Translations under genes and position numbers: made by a program
The notes under the pieces: model-generated
Seen by the model: the letters and a program-made list of their open reading frames with translations, nothing else
Databases searched by the model: none
Told to the model about the DNA's origin: nothing
DNA from: Sphingobium sp. CAP-1
GTDB taxonomy: Bacteria; Pseudomonadota; Alphaproteobacteria; Sphingomonadales; Sphingomonadaceae
DNA length: 64,000 nt
Reading direction: 5' to 3'
NCBI RefSeq assembly: GCF_009720145.1
Contig: NZ_CP046252.1
Location: 2,294,001 to 2,358,000 of the forward strand
Shown: positions 8,457 to 16,904 of the stretch, one piece after another
Position numbering within the stretch: position 1 is the stretch's first letter
Layout of the letters: every line of letters starts with the position of its first letter

Positions 8457-8834
8457 GGGTGAGGCTCCTTCCTCATATTGGTCTGGCGATAGAACCCATG
8501 GTCCTAGACTATGTTGCATGAACGGAACAAAACTCTGCCGTTCAGCCGGCGGACAGGTGGCCCGGCACGCGGGCGCCACAGGACAGGCGCTGCGGCTTAA
8601 CTTCGCATATTTCCCGCATAATCGCGCATATCATTTCCTATTCCGGCAAGATTGTTACGCGGATGGCGACGCGAGGCGAGGCAGCCAATATGGCAAAGCC
8701 GGACCATGTAGGACAGGGTCCGGGCGGGTGCCCCGTGGCACCATGAAGGATATAGGGATCATGCCGTGCGCCCCGGAACATTGCGCGCCCGCACCCAGCG
8801 CGCGCGCCGGTCGCCCTGTCGACAGGGCCAGGCG
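8457..8834. other. Intergenic region without a supported gene
   Basis: About 380 bases between two minus-strand genes. No open frame here has a good ribosome-binding site and a recognisable product. The left end carries the AAGGAG site of the glycine-zipper gene. A 14-bp perfect palindrome, CCCTGTCGACAGGG, lies about 10 bases past the stop of the 8835-9020 gene and may form part of its terminator, though no T run follows. Confidence 0.5.
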
Positions 8835-9020
8835 TCAAAGTGCGTTGGCGATGGCTTCGCGCTGGTCGTTGGTGAGGCCATCGACGGCGGCGTTGTCGGC
8901 CGATTGGCTGTCATCGCCCCGACCGACGAACTGGATCGCGGTCAGCATCACCAGCACCGCCCAGAGCAAGGCGAGCCAGCGACTGGTGAAAAGCGAGCGG
9001 AGACGGACACCGAACAACAT
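8835..9020 (-). CDS. Small single-pass membrane protein, unknown function
   Basis: 61 residues: a basic N-terminus, one membrane helix (about residues 15-33, WLALLWAVLVMLTAIQFVG) and a polar, mostly acidic tail ending TNDQREAIANAL. The charge pattern suggests the N-terminus faces the cytoplasm. I do not recognise a family. The ribosome-binding site is weak, and support comes from codon use and the coherent membrane topology. It lies 24 bases downstream of the zinc-ribbon gene and may be co-transcribed with it. Confidence 0.55.
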   Translation of the reverse strand: MLFGVRLRSLFTSRWLALLWAVLVMLTAIQFVGRGDDSQSADNAAVDGLTNDQREAIANAL

Positions 9021-9044
9021 GGCGCCAGCATAGAACGCGCCGGG

Positions 9045-9341
9045 TTAAGGAAACCCTCCCCCCGGCGGCGCGGGAGGGCGGGTCAGGGGCGTTGTGGTTT
9101 CGGGAAGAGCGGTTGCGGAAGGGGCAATTTCGGGCAGGGCGAAAGTCACGGGACTGGTCAGCACGACCCGTTCAAGCCGCGCGCCGCCCATGCAGCGATG
9201 GCAATGGGCATAGTCGAACGCGGCCTCCAGCACCCAGTCCTGCGCCGCCACGTCCCACGCCGCCCAGGCGTCGCGCGTGACATGATCGCTGCCGCACACA
9301 GTGCAGACATAGGCGTGGAGGACGGGGGCTGGCTCGGTCAT
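9045..9341 (-). CDS. Small zinc-ribbon-like hypothetical protein
   Basis: 98 residues. A CTVCGSDHVTRDAWAAWD motif near the N-terminus pairs with CHRC about 30 residues later, giving a two-CxxC zinc ribbon. The C-terminal third is proline-rich and looks disordered. Similar short proteins with a CxxCGS-RDAW motif occur in sphingomonads without a known role. The start at 9341 fits the motif position. Confidence 0.65.
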   Translation of the reverse strand: MTEPAPVLHAYVCTVCGSDHVTRDAWAAWDVAAQDWVLEAAFDYAHCHRCMGGARLERVVLTSPVTFALPEIAPSATALPETTTPLTRPPAPPGGGFP

Positions 9342-9423
9342 GGGGCGAGCATAGCGCGAGTCCCGCCATTTTGGCGGGGAAGCGGGTCCGTTTTGGATGC
9401 GATTGCTTGCGCATCATGTAAGG

Positions 9424-9573
9424 ATGCTCGGCCGCGCCGGGATGATCGAAGGGACGCGCGAATTTTCGGTCGTCGGCCTGCCCTATCTGATCGTCTATCG
9501 GATCGAAGAAGCGTTTGACCCAGTCGATATGCTGACGATCATCCATAGGCGGCGGACATATCCACCGGCATGA
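9424..9573 (+). pseudogene. 3' remnant of a RelE/ParE-family toxin gene
   Basis: Reading from the ATG at 9424 gives 49 residues that match only the C-terminal half of ParE-type toxins: LGRAGMIEGTREFSVVGLPY, then IVYRIEE and a final VDMLTIIHRRRTYPP. Normal ParE toxins have about 45 more residues, with two helices, before this point. The frame remains open upstream to about 9355, but that translation has no toxin similarity. No antitoxin gene is adjacent. This is probably a decayed toxin-antitoxin locus; a short expressed peptide cannot be excluded. Confidence 0.65.
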
Positions 9574-9712
9574 AGATCAGCCAGACGGCCGCCCTGCGCA
9601 AGAAAACCCGATCGCCTGAGCCTGCCAGCACAGGCCGGCGATCGACATATCCGCATCCATCCGGTTCCGATGGAAACTATCAGGGCTTGCTGCCGTCTAC
9701 CTTGTCAAACCC

Positions 9713-10762
9713 TCACTCCGCCGCGATGCCCGCTGCCTTGAACATGTCCGGGTCGGCATCCACGTTCGCCGCTTCGCCGCCCTTGATCTTCTGGCGACGG
9801 TCGAAGGCGTCCCACACGTCGTTCCACTGGCCGCGCGTCGCGCCCTTTGAATATTCGGTCGCGCGGGTTTCGAAGAAATTGGCATGTTCCACGCCGTTCA
9901 GCAGCGGGGTCAGCCAGGGGAGCGGATGCTCGTCGATCATGTAGATGGGCTTGAGGCCGAGCTGGCCGAGGCGCCAGTCGGCGATGTAGCGGACATATTT
10001 CTTGATGTCCTTGGGCGTCATGCCCGGCACCGGACCCATTTCGAACACCAGATCGACAAAGGCGTCCTCGATGCGGACGGTCTTTTGGCACATGTCCATG
10101 ATGTCGTCCTTGACCGACGCGGTCAGGCAGTCGCGTTCCTTCACGAAGGCGTGGAACAGCTTGATGATGCCTTCGCAATGGAGCGTTTCGTCGCGGACGG
10201 ACCAGGTGACGATCTGGCCCATGCCCTTCATCTTGTTGAAGCGCGGGAAGTTCATCAGCATGGCGAAGCTGGCGAAGAGTTGCAGCCCTTCGGTAAAGCC
10301 GCCGAACATGGCCAGCGTCTTGGCGATATCCTCGTCCGTGTCGACGCCGAACTGGGCGAGATAATCGTGCTTGTCCTTCATCTCCTTATATTGGAGGAAG
10401 GCGGAATATTCGCTTTCGGGCATCCCGATCGTGTCGAGCAGGTGCGAGTAGGCGGCGATATGGACCGTTTCCATGTTGCTGAACGCGGTCAGCATCATCT
10501 TGATTTCGGTCGGCTTGAACACGCGGCCATATTTTTCGTGGTAGCAATCCTGCACTTCCACGTCTGCCTGGGTGAAGAAGCGGAAAATCTGGGTCAGCAG
10601 GTTGCGCTCATGGTCGGACAGCTTCTGCGCCCAGTCGCGGCAATCCTCGCCCAGCGGCACTTCTTCGGGCAGCCAGTGGAGTTGCTGCTGGCGCTTCCAG
10701 AATTCATAGGCCCAGGGATATTCGAAGGGCTTGTAGACCTTGGAGGCTTGAAGAAGGGGCAT
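9713..10762 (-). CDS. nrdB: Ribonucleoside-diphosphate reductase beta subunit
   Basis: 349 residues. The diiron/tyrosyl-radical site is intact: a ligand Asp in FTQADVEVQD, then ETVHIAAYSH, which places Glu, His and the radical Tyr in the class I spacing (E-x2-H-x3-Y), and later GGFTEG and RDETLHCEG. The N-terminus has no ATP-cone. NrdB supplies the radical for NrdA, which reduces ribonucleotides for DNA synthesis. It is downstream of nrdA with one small gene between them. Confidence 0.96.
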   Translation of the reverse strand: MPLLQASKVYKPFEYPWAYEFWKRQQQLHWLPEEVPLGEDCRDWAQKLSDHERNLLTQIFRFFTQADVEVQDCYHEKYGRVFKPTEIKMMLTAFSNMETVHIAAYSHLLDTIGMPESEYSAFLQYKEMKDKHDYLAQFGVDTDEDIAKTLAMFGGFTEGLQLFASFAMLMNFPRFNKMKGMGQIVTWSVRDETLHCEGIIKLFHAFVKERDCLTASVKDDIMDMCQKTVRIEDAFVDLVFEMGPVPGMTPKDIKKYVRYIADWRLGQLGLKPIYMIDEHPLPWLTPLLNGVEHANFFETRATEYSKGATRGQWNDVWDAFDRRQKIKGGEAANVDADPDMFKAAGIAAE

Positions 10763-10773
10763 TCGTCGAACTC

Positions 10774-11037
10774 CTAGTTCGCAAAATAGGTGAAGGCGGC
10801 AGCAGCGATCAGGCCAATCATGCCAGCCAGAATTTCTTTGCGACCCTTTTTGCGGACGGTCGCGACATCCGACGGCGGCGTGGTGTCATAAGCCTTCCAC
10901 GCACGCCGCTGCTCGAAATAACTTTCCTTGCCACTTGCAATAAAAGCAGCGTTATCCCGCGCCAGTTTGTCGGAACGGATCATAGCATAGATGCCGTAGC
11001 CGACCGACCAAAGAGACAGGATGACAACGACCCACAT
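10774..11037 (-). CDS. Small two-helix membrane protein between nrdA and nrdB
   Basis: 87 residues. Membrane helices at about residues 2-20 (VVVILSLWSVGYGIYAMI) and 68-85 (AGMIGLIAAAAFTYFA) flank a charged middle segment. No family is recognised. Its stop is 11 bases before the nrdB start, so it is probably co-transcribed with nrdB, but there is no sequence evidence that it acts in nucleotide reduction. Confidence 0.65.
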   Translation of the reverse strand: MWVVVILSLWSVGYGIYAMIRSDKLARDNAAFIASGKESYFEQRRAWKAYDTTPPSDVATVRKKGRKEILAGMIGLIAAAAFTYFAN

Positions 11038-11070
11038 CGCTAAATGCTCACCTTAGAAGCGCGGCTTCCT

Positions 11071-11091
11071 CCCTCTCCCGTCGGGAGAGGG
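11071..11091. terminator. Hairpin downstream of nrdA
   Basis: Perfect 9-bp arms CCCTCTCCC/GGGAGAGGG with a 3-base loop, beginning eight bases past the nrdA stop. In the nrdA direction no T run follows, while on the plus strand ATTTT follows. It may attenuate transcription between nrdA and the downstream small gene and nrdB. Similar CCCTCCC palindromes occur elsewhere in the window. Confidence 0.45.
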
Positions 11092-11098
11092 ATTTTGC

Positions 11099-13024
11099 TT
11101 ACTGACAGGCGAGGCACTCGTCATAGTCGGTCGTCTCGCCGATCTGGAATTTGGGTGCGTCGATCGTGTTGTCGGCTTCCACGCCGCCGGCGAAGCCCGC
11201 GCGCTGCACGCTTTTCGACCGCAGATAGTAAAGCGACTTGATGCCCAGTTCCCAGGCGCGGAAGTGGAGCATGAGCAGATCCCATTTTTCCACGTCCGCC
11301 GGGATGAACAGGTTCAGCGACTGCGCCTGATCGATATAGGGGGTGCGGTCGGCCGCGAGTTCGAGCAGCCAGCGCTGATCGATTTCGAAGCTGGTCTTGA
11401 ACACATCCTTTTCTTCCTGGGTCAGGAAGTCGAGATGCTGGACCGACCCGCCACGCTCCAGGATCGAGTTCCACACGGCGCTGCTGTCCTTGGCCTTGGC
11501 CACCAGCAGCTTTTCCAGATAGGGATTCTTGACCGCGAAGCTGCCCGACAGCGTCTTGTGGGTGTAGATGTTCGCCGGAATCGGCTCGATACAGGCCGAC
11601 GCGCCGCCGCAGATGATGCTGATCGACGCGGTCGGCGCGATCGCCATCTTGCAGGAAAAACGCTCCATCACGCCCATGTCGGCGGCGTCAGGGCACGGTC
11701 CGCGCTCCTGCGCCAACAGCATCGACGCCTCGTTCACCTTGGCGTTGATATGCTTGAAGATGCGCAGGTTCCACGATTTGGCCATCGCGCCTTCGAACGG
11801 GATGTTGCGCGCCTGAAGGAAGCTGTGGAAGCCCATGACGCCCAGCCCGACCGAGCGTTCGCGGCTGGCGCTATATTTGGCGCGCGCCATTTCCGGCGGG
11901 GCGCGGTCGATATAATCCTGAAGGACGTTGTCGAGGAAGCGCATGATATCTTCCGCGAAGGTCGGATGATCCTTCCACTCGTCCCAGGTTTCCAGGTTCA
12001 TCGAGGACAGGCAGCAGACCGCCGTGCGATCCTGGCCGAGATGGTCGCGACCCGTCGGCAGGGTGATTTCCGAGCAGAGGTTGGAGGTCGAAACCTTCAG
12101 CCCCAGATCGCGGTGATGCTTGGGCATCATCCGGTTCACGGTATCGTTGAAAACAATATAGGGTTCGCCGGTGGCGAGGCGAACCTCGACCAGCTTCTGG
12201 AACAGGGCGCGGGCGTTGACGCTGCCGCGCACCGATCCGTCCTTGGGGCTGCGCAGGTTGAATTCGGCGCCGTCACGGACGGCTTCCATGAACTCGTCGG
12301 TCAGCAGCACGCCATGATGGAGGTTGAGCGCCTTGCGGTTGAAGTCGCCGCTGGTCTTGCGGATTTCGAGGAATTCCTCGATCTCCGGGTGGGATACGTC
12401 GAGATAGCAGGCGGCCGAGCCGCGACGCAGGCTGCCCTGGCTGATCGCGAGGGTCAGCGAATCCATCACCCGGACAAAGGGGATGATGCCGCTGGTCTTG
12501 CCGTTGAGGCCCACCGGCTCACCGATGCCGCGCACATTGCCCCAATAGGTGCCGATGCCGCCGCCGCGCGAGGCGAGCCAGACATTTTCGTTCCAAGTGT
12601 TGACGATGCCTTCCAGGCTGTCGTCCACCGAGTTCAGATAGCAACTGATCGGCAAGCCGCGCCCGGTGCCGCCATTCGACAGAACGGGCGTCGCCGGCAT
12701 GAACCACAATTTCGAGATATAGTCATAGACGCGCTGGGCATGGGGGGCGTCATCGGCATAGGCGGCGGCGACGCGGGCGAAGAGATCCTGATAGGATTCG
12801 CCGGGCAGCAGATAGCGGTCGTTCAGCGTATCCTTGCCGAATTCGGTCAGCAGCGCATCGCGCGACGCATCGGTCGTGACAGGAAAGCGCCGCGCCAGCA
12901 CGGTGGAGGAGGTCAGGGTTTCGACCGGCGCCTGCGCCGCCTCTACCTGCACCTTCACCTCTTCCAGCAGATCGTCCATCACAGTCGCCACATCGTCACC
13001 TTGTTCCCTATCCCGAAAATCCAT
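11099..13024 (-). CDS. nrdA: Ribonucleoside-diphosphate reductase alpha subunit
   Basis: 641 residues. Catalytic features are GLPISCYLNS (first redox Cys), SNLCSEI (second redox Cys in the barrel), SSMNLE (Asn and Glu of the active site) and a C-terminal ECLACQ Cys pair that transfers electrons from thioredoxin. The roughly 90 residues before the catalytic domain do not show an ATP-cone motif, so dATP shut-off through that domain is probably absent. The enzyme acts with NrdB. The ATG at 13024 is preceded by a G-rich stretch; Met16 is a possible alternative start. Confidence 0.96.
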   Translation of the reverse strand: MDFRDREQGDDVATVMDDLLEEVKVQVEAAQAPVETLTSSTVLARRFPVTTDASRDALLTEFGKDTLNDRYLLPGESYQDLFARVAAAYADDAPHAQRVYDYISKLWFMPATPVLSNGGTGRGLPISCYLNSVDDSLEGIVNTWNENVWLASRGGGIGTYWGNVRGIGEPVGLNGKTSGIIPFVRVMDSLTLAISQGSLRRGSAACYLDVSHPEIEEFLEIRKTSGDFNRKALNLHHGVLLTDEFMEAVRDGAEFNLRSPKDGSVRGSVNARALFQKLVEVRLATGEPYIVFNDTVNRMMPKHHRDLGLKVSTSNLCSEITLPTGRDHLGQDRTAVCCLSSMNLETWDEWKDHPTFAEDIMRFLDNVLQDYIDRAPPEMARAKYSASRERSVGLGVMGFHSFLQARNIPFEGAMAKSWNLRIFKHINAKVNEASMLLAQERGPCPDAADMGVMERFSCKMAIAPTASISIICGGASACIEPIPANIYTHKTLSGSFAVKNPYLEKLLVAKAKDSSAVWNSILERGGSVQHLDFLTQEEKDVFKTSFEIDQRWLLELAADRTPYIDQAQSLNLFIPADVEKWDLLMLHFRAWELGIKSLYYLRSKSVQRAGFAGGVEADNTIDAPKFQIGETTDYDECLACQ

Positions 13025-13220
13025 GCCAGCCCCCGAATGTTCCTGTTCCGTTCGATTCGGTCAAGCGGGTCGCGGGAGAGCCGCGCATCCTAGCATGAAC
13101 CGTATCGCGCCGGGGACGGAAAAGGGCCAACCGAAGGGATCGCGCGGACGAAAACGCCCTTGCGCCGGATAAGTATCCAGCGCCGCAATCACAATCTGTT
13201 GGGTGACCCCCGTTAACCCG

Positions 13221-13236
13221 ATACCACAGATAGTGC
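13221..13236. promoter_or_regulatory. Possible NrdR box A
   Basis: On the minus strand it reads GCACTATCTGTGGTAT. Compared with the known NrdR consensus (acaCwATATaTwGtgt), 11 of 16 positions agree. It lies about 200 bases upstream of nrdA. NrdR represses ribonucleotide reductase genes in most bacteria. The usual second box about three helical turns away is not present; the only similar site is 223 bases further upstream. Confidence 0.35.
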
Positions 13237-13443
13237 CATAGCCGGTTGCAGACACAAGAGGGTAAATGACAATATAGCGACTCAATTCGTCGCCGATCCG
13301 ACTCGCTTCGGCGACAGGACAAGGGTTGCGATGCAGCGACGCGTTGAGTTTCCTTGCACCCGGAAAAGGCAAGAGCGCTCACGCGAAGAAAAAATAAATT
13401 GAGGCTTGCCACGCAAAAGCGTGGGTGGTCGATTCCGGGCCAC

Positions 13444-13459
13444 ACACCATAGATAGTGG
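13444..13459. promoter_or_regulatory. Possible NrdR box B
   Basis: On the minus strand it reads CCACTATCTATGGTGT, agreeing with the NrdR consensus at 13 or 14 of 16 positions and with box A at 12 of 15 core positions in the same orientation. It sits 18 bases before the divergent GST start, so it could belong to either gene. The match is good, but the spacing to box A is unusual for NrdR. Confidence 0.4.
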
Positions 13460-13476
13460 GTCCATGGGAGAGCGTC

Positions 13477-14121
13477 ATGATTCTCTATTATCACCCCCTC
13501 TCCTCCTATTGCTGGAAGGTGCTGATCGCCCTCTATGAAAGCGGCATCCCGTTCGAGGGGCGGCTGCTGGAAACGGAAAGCGTGGGCAACGAATGGCTGA
13601 CGCTCTGGCCGATCGGCAAATTCCCGGTGCTGCGCGACCCGGCGCGCGATGCGACCGTGGCCGAAGCGAGCATCATCATCGAATATATGGCGCGGCATGA
13701 GCCGGGCACCTTCCGCCCGATCCCGGCCGACCCGGACGCGGCGCTGGAGGCGCGGCTGATGGACCGGCTGTTCGACAATTATGTGATGACGCCGATGCAG
13801 GCCATCGTCGGCGACCGGCTGCGGCCCGAAGGCCAGCGCGATCCCCATGGCGTGGCGCAGGCGCGCGCGCTGCTGCGCAAGGCCTATGCGCTGATCGACG
13901 GGCGGCTGGCGGGCCGGCGCTGGGCGGCGAGCGAGGCGTTTGGCCTCGCGGACTGCGCCGCCGCGCCGGCCCTGTTCTACGCCGACTGGATCGAACCGAT
14001 GCGCGCCGATTTCCCGACGCTGGGCGCCTATCTCGCCCGGCTGGAGGCGCGGCCGAGCGTGGCGCGGGTGCTGGTGGAAAAGGAGCCTTGGTGGCACCTC
14101 TTCCCCTTTGCGAACGGGTGA
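13477..14121 (+). CDS. Glutathione S-transferase family protein
   Basis: 214 residues. The N-terminal thioredoxin-like domain has YYHPLSSYCWKV (catalytic Ser/Cys region) and GKFPVLRD with the cis-Pro, then VAEASIIIEY, which binds the glutathione gamma-Glu. The C-terminal helical domain contains LADCAAAPALFYADW. Soluble conjugating or reducing enzyme; substrate unknown. Start at 13477 with GGGAGAG just upstream; an in-frame ATG at 13456 lies within the possible NrdR box neighbourhood and is less likely. Confidence 0.9.
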   Translation: MILYYHPLSSYCWKVLIALYESGIPFEGRLLETESVGNEWLTLWPIGKFPVLRDPARDATVAEASIIIEYMARHEPGTFRPIPADPDAALEARLMDRLFDNYVMTPMQAIVGDRLRPEGQRDPHGVAQARALLRKAYALIDGRLAGRRWAASEAFGLADCAAAPALFYADWIEPMRADFPTLGAYLARLEARPSVARVLVEKEPWWHLFPFANG

Positions 14122-14205
14122 CGCTGGACTTGCGCGCGATTCGCGCTTAGCCGCCCTTTTCTAAGACCCGCTGTGCAGAGGCGGGCTGGAAAAGGACCAG
14201 GGTAG

Positions 14206-15726
14206 ATGACCGTCATCAAGACCGCCGATCTGATCGAGAGCGTCGCCGACGCGCTTCAGTTCATCAGTTACTATCATCCGATGGATTATATCCGGGCATT
14301 GGGCAAAGCCTATGACGCCGAAGCCAATCCGGCGGCCAAGGACGCCATCGCCCAGATTCTGACCAACAGCCGCATGTGCGCCGAAGGGCATCGCCCGATC
14401 TGCCAGGACACCGGCATCGTCAATGTGTTCGTGAAATGGGGCATGGACTGCCGGCTGGACGATAATAGCCGGTCGATGCAGGAGGTGATCGACGAAGGCG
14501 TGCGCCGCGCTTACCTCAACCCCGAAAACCGTCTGCGCGCGTCGATCCTGAAAGATCCCGCTTTCAGCCGCCAGAACACCAAGGACAACACGCCCTGCGT
14601 GCTGAATGTCGAAATGGTGCCGGGCGACAAGGTGATCGTGGATGTCGCGGCCAAGGGCGGCGGCAGCGAGAACAAGACCAAGTTCAAGATGATGAACCCG
14701 GCCGACTCGATCGTCGACTGGGTGCTGGAGATGATCCCGCAAATGGGCGCGGGCTGGTGCCCGCCCGGCATGTTGGGCATCGGCATCGGTGGCACCGCGG
14801 AAAAGGCGGTGGCGCTGGCCAAGGAAAGCCTGATGGAACCCATCGACATGGGCGAACTCAAGGCGCGCGGGCCGCAGAACGACATCGAGCGGATGCGGAT
14901 CGAGATTTTCGACAAGGTCAATGCGCTGGGTATCGGCGCGCAGGGGCTGGGCGGCCTGTCCACCATCCTCGATGTCAAGATTTACGACTATCCCTGCCAT
15001 GCCGCCGGCAAGCCGGTCGCGATGATCCCCAATTGCGCCGCGACCCGCCACGCCCATTTCACGCTCGACGGCTCCGGCCCGGCCTATCTGGAAGCGCCCA
15101 AGCTGTCCGAATGGCCGCAGGTCGACTGGAAGCCGAGCAAGGAAGCGATCCGCGTCGATCTCGACGCGCTGACGCCGGAGATGGTGCAAAGCTGGAAGCA
15201 TGGCGACCGGCTGCTGCTCAACGGCAAGATGCTGACCGGTCGCGACGCCGCGCACAAGCGGATCAAGGACATGCTGGCCAGGGGCGAGAGCCTGCCGGTC
15301 GATTTCAAGGGCCGCGTCATCTATTATGTCGGCCCGGTCGATCCGGTGCGCGACGAGGTGGTCGGCCCGGCCGGTCCCACCACCGCGACCCGCATGGACA
15401 GCTTCATGGACATGATGCTGGAACAGGGTCTGGCCGCCTGCGTCGGCAAGGCCGAGCGCGGCCCGGCGGCGACCGACTCGATCGCCAAGCATAAGAGCGC
15501 CTATCTGATGGCGGTCGGCGGCGCGGCCTATCTGGTCGCCCGTGCGATCAAGGAAGCCAAGGTCGTGGGCTTTGCCGATCTGGGCATGGAAGCGATCTAC
15601 GAATTCACGGTGGAGGATATGCCCGTCACCGTGGCCGTCGACAGCGAAGGCCAGAATGTCCACCGGCTTGCGCCGCTGGTGTGGCAGGAGAAGATCAAGC
15701 GGGAGAAGCTGCTCGAAGGCGCGTGA
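14206..15726 (+). CDS. fumA: Fumarate hydratase, class I (4Fe-4S)
   Basis: 506 residues, the normal size for the fused class I enzyme. Alpha-domain markers are CAEGHRPICQDTGIVNVF, GGGSENKTKFKMMNP and GAGWCPPGMLGIGIGG; beta-domain markers are GPAGPTTATRMD and the C-terminal EAIYEFTVEDMPVTV. Cysteines of the 4Fe-4S cluster lie in PICQDTG, PNCAATRH and GWCPPG. It hydrates fumarate to L-malate in the TCA cycle. Whether it is closer to FumA or FumB is not decided here. A strong hairpin follows the stop. Confidence 0.95.
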   Translation: MTVIKTADLIESVADALQFISYYHPMDYIRALGKAYDAEANPAAKDAIAQILTNSRMCAEGHRPICQDTGIVNVFVKWGMDCRLDDNSRSMQEVIDEGVRRAYLNPENRLRASILKDPAFSRQNTKDNTPCVLNVEMVPGDKVIVDVAAKGGGSENKTKFKMMNPADSIVDWVLEMIPQMGAGWCPPGMLGIGIGGTAEKAVALAKESLMEPIDMGELKARGPQNDIERMRIEIFDKVNALGIGAQGLGGLSTILDVKIYDYPCHAAGKPVAMIPNCAATRHAHFTLDGSGPAYLEAPKLSEWPQVDWKPSKEAIRVDLDALTPEMVQSWKHGDRLLLNGKMLTGRDAAHKRIKDMLARGESLPVDFKGRVIYYVGPVDPVRDEVVGPAGPTTATRMDSFMDMMLEQGLAACVGKAERGPAATDSIAKHKSAYLMAVGGAAYLVARAIKEAKVVGFADLGMEAIYEFTVEDMPVTVAVDSEGQNVHRLAPLVWQEKIKREKLLEGA

Positions 15727-15733
15727 CTAGCCC

Positions 15734-15762
15734 ACCCTCCCCATGCCCAGCATGGGGAGGGT
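15734..15762. terminator. Hairpin after fumarase gene
   Basis: Perfect 12-bp arms (ACCCTCCCCATG/CATGGGGAGGGT) with a 5-base loop, beginning seven bases past the fumarase stop. No T run follows, so it may be a Rho-assisted stop, an RNA-protecting stem or a dispersed intergenic palindrome of the CCTCCCC type seen elsewhere in this window. Confidence 0.6.
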
Positions 15763-15820
15763 TAGCGCGGGCGCCACAAGTGTCTGGCAAGCGTCATACA
15801 GCGCTGTTATCCTCGCCGCC

Positions 15821-16873
15821 ATGACGGGGGAACTGGACGCGGCGGGAGACGCCATTACGGGCGCCATGATGGCGCGAGCGGTCGAGCCGGCGCATGGCGA
15901 GGCCCATGAACCCGGCCATGGCCCCTGCCTCAATTGCGGCGCGGCGCTGACCGGCAATTATTGCGCGCAATGCGGGCAGGCGGCGCATTTGCATCGCAGC
16001 TTCGGCGCGATCGGCCATGATCTGGCGCATGGCGTGCTGCATTTCGAGGGCAAGATCTGGCAGACCCTGCCCGAACTGGCGCTGCGGCCGGGCCTGCTGA
16101 CGCGGCGCTATATTCAGGGCGAGCGCGCGAAGTTCGTGTCGCCCTTTGCCCTGTTCCTGTTTTCCGCCTTCCTGATGTATGCGATCTTCTCGCTCACCAG
16201 CCATGGCCCCGAAGCGGGCAAGATGGTGCAGATGGACAAGGGCGAAATCGCCGAGTTGAAGAAGGAAGAGGCGAAGGCCGACGCGCAGATCGCGAAGATC
16301 AGGGCGAAGCTGGCGGAACCCGGTATCAGCGCCGGTCGCCGCGCCGCTTTGCAGGACAACCTCAAGGACGCGCAGGAAGAGCGGCAGGGCGTGACGATGG
16401 CGAGCGGGCTGACCGAGGCGTTGCGGGGCGAAGGGGTGAATGGCGGTGTCGCGCAGACCGTGGGCAAGACGATCAGCGCGGCGGCGAAAAACCCCGAATT
16501 CGCTTATTACAAGCTCAAGGCCAACGCCTATAAATTCTCCTGGGCGCTGATCCTGATTTCGCTGCCCTTCGTCTGGCTGCTCTTTCCCTTCAGCCACCGG
16601 TTCAAAATGTATGACCATGCGATCTACGTCACTTATTCGATCGCCTTCATGTCGCTGCTCTTTTCGCTGTCGATGATCCTGACCGCGGTGCATGTGACCA
16701 GCGGCATCGTCACGCTGGTCCTGCTGCTGTTCGCGCTGTGGCATATGTATCGCCAGTTCAAGGATGCCTATGCCCTGTCACGCACCGGGGCGATGCTGCG
16801 GCTGCCTTTGCTCTACGGCTTTGCCTGCGTGTCGCTCTCCCTCTTCTTCACCTTGCTGGTGATGATGGGGTGA
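15821..16873 (+). CDS. DUF3667 family membrane protein
   Basis: 350 residues from the ATG at 15821. The N-terminus carries a zinc ribbon, CLNCGAALTGNYCAQCGQ, followed by the family motif LPELALRPGLLTRRYIQGERAKFVSPFALFLFSAFL with the first membrane helix. A charged, coiled-coil-like segment (about residues 145-190) separates it from three or four more helices at the C-terminus. The family has no known function. A start at 15743 would place the fumarase terminator hairpin inside the gene and is rejected. Confidence 0.85.
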   Translation: MTGELDAAGDAITGAMMARAVEPAHGEAHEPGHGPCLNCGAALTGNYCAQCGQAAHLHRSFGAIGHDLAHGVLHFEGKIWQTLPELALRPGLLTRRYIQGERAKFVSPFALFLFSAFLMYAIFSLTSHGPEAGKMVQMDKGEIAELKKEEAKADAQIAKIRAKLAEPGISAGRRAALQDNLKDAQEERQGVTMASGLTEALRGEGVNGGVAQTVGKTISAAAKNPEFAYYKLKANAYKFSWALILISLPFVWLLFPFSHRFKMYDHAIYVTYSIAFMSLLFSLSMILTAVHVTSGIVTLVLLLFALWHMYRQFKDAYALSRTGAMLRLPLLYGFACVSLSLFFTLLVMMG

Positions 16874-16904
16874 CGGGGCAGGTCCGCCCTGTATAGGGGC
16901 GGGC

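Larger units (their letters stand above)
13025..13476. other. Long divergent intergenic region upstream of nrdA
   Basis: About 450 bases between nrdA (minus) and the GST gene (plus). It holds two related 16-bp sites described separately, a small hairpin with CCACGC/GCGTGG arms at about 13410-13425, and an AT-rich stretch at about 13388-13400. A minus-strand frame of 103 codons crosses much of it but has no ribosome-binding site and no recognisable product. It probably contains a long nrdA leader or distal promoters. Confidence 0.5.

Noticed and set aside
8638..8838. Minus-strand frame and short plus-strand frames between the glycine-zipper gene and the 61-residue membrane protein gene
   Set aside because: No initiation signal and no recognisable sequence; treated as intergenic.
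11264..13093. 609-codon plus-strand frame
   Set aside because: Antisense to nrdA; its composition is that of a shadow frame.
13061..13372. 103-codon minus-strand frame in the nrdA upstream region
   Set aside because: No ribosome-binding site, no known domain, and it overlaps the probable regulatory sites of nrdA. It is a weak candidate only.
13397..13430. Possible tRNA or small RNA at the hairpin near the GST start
   Set aside because: The stem is only six pairs, and no cloverleaf or conserved tRNA sequence is present. No tRNA, rRNA or CRISPR repeat was found anywhere in the window.
14161..15663. 500-codon minus-strand frame
   Set aside because: Antisense to the fumarase gene; no ribosome-binding site and no family features.
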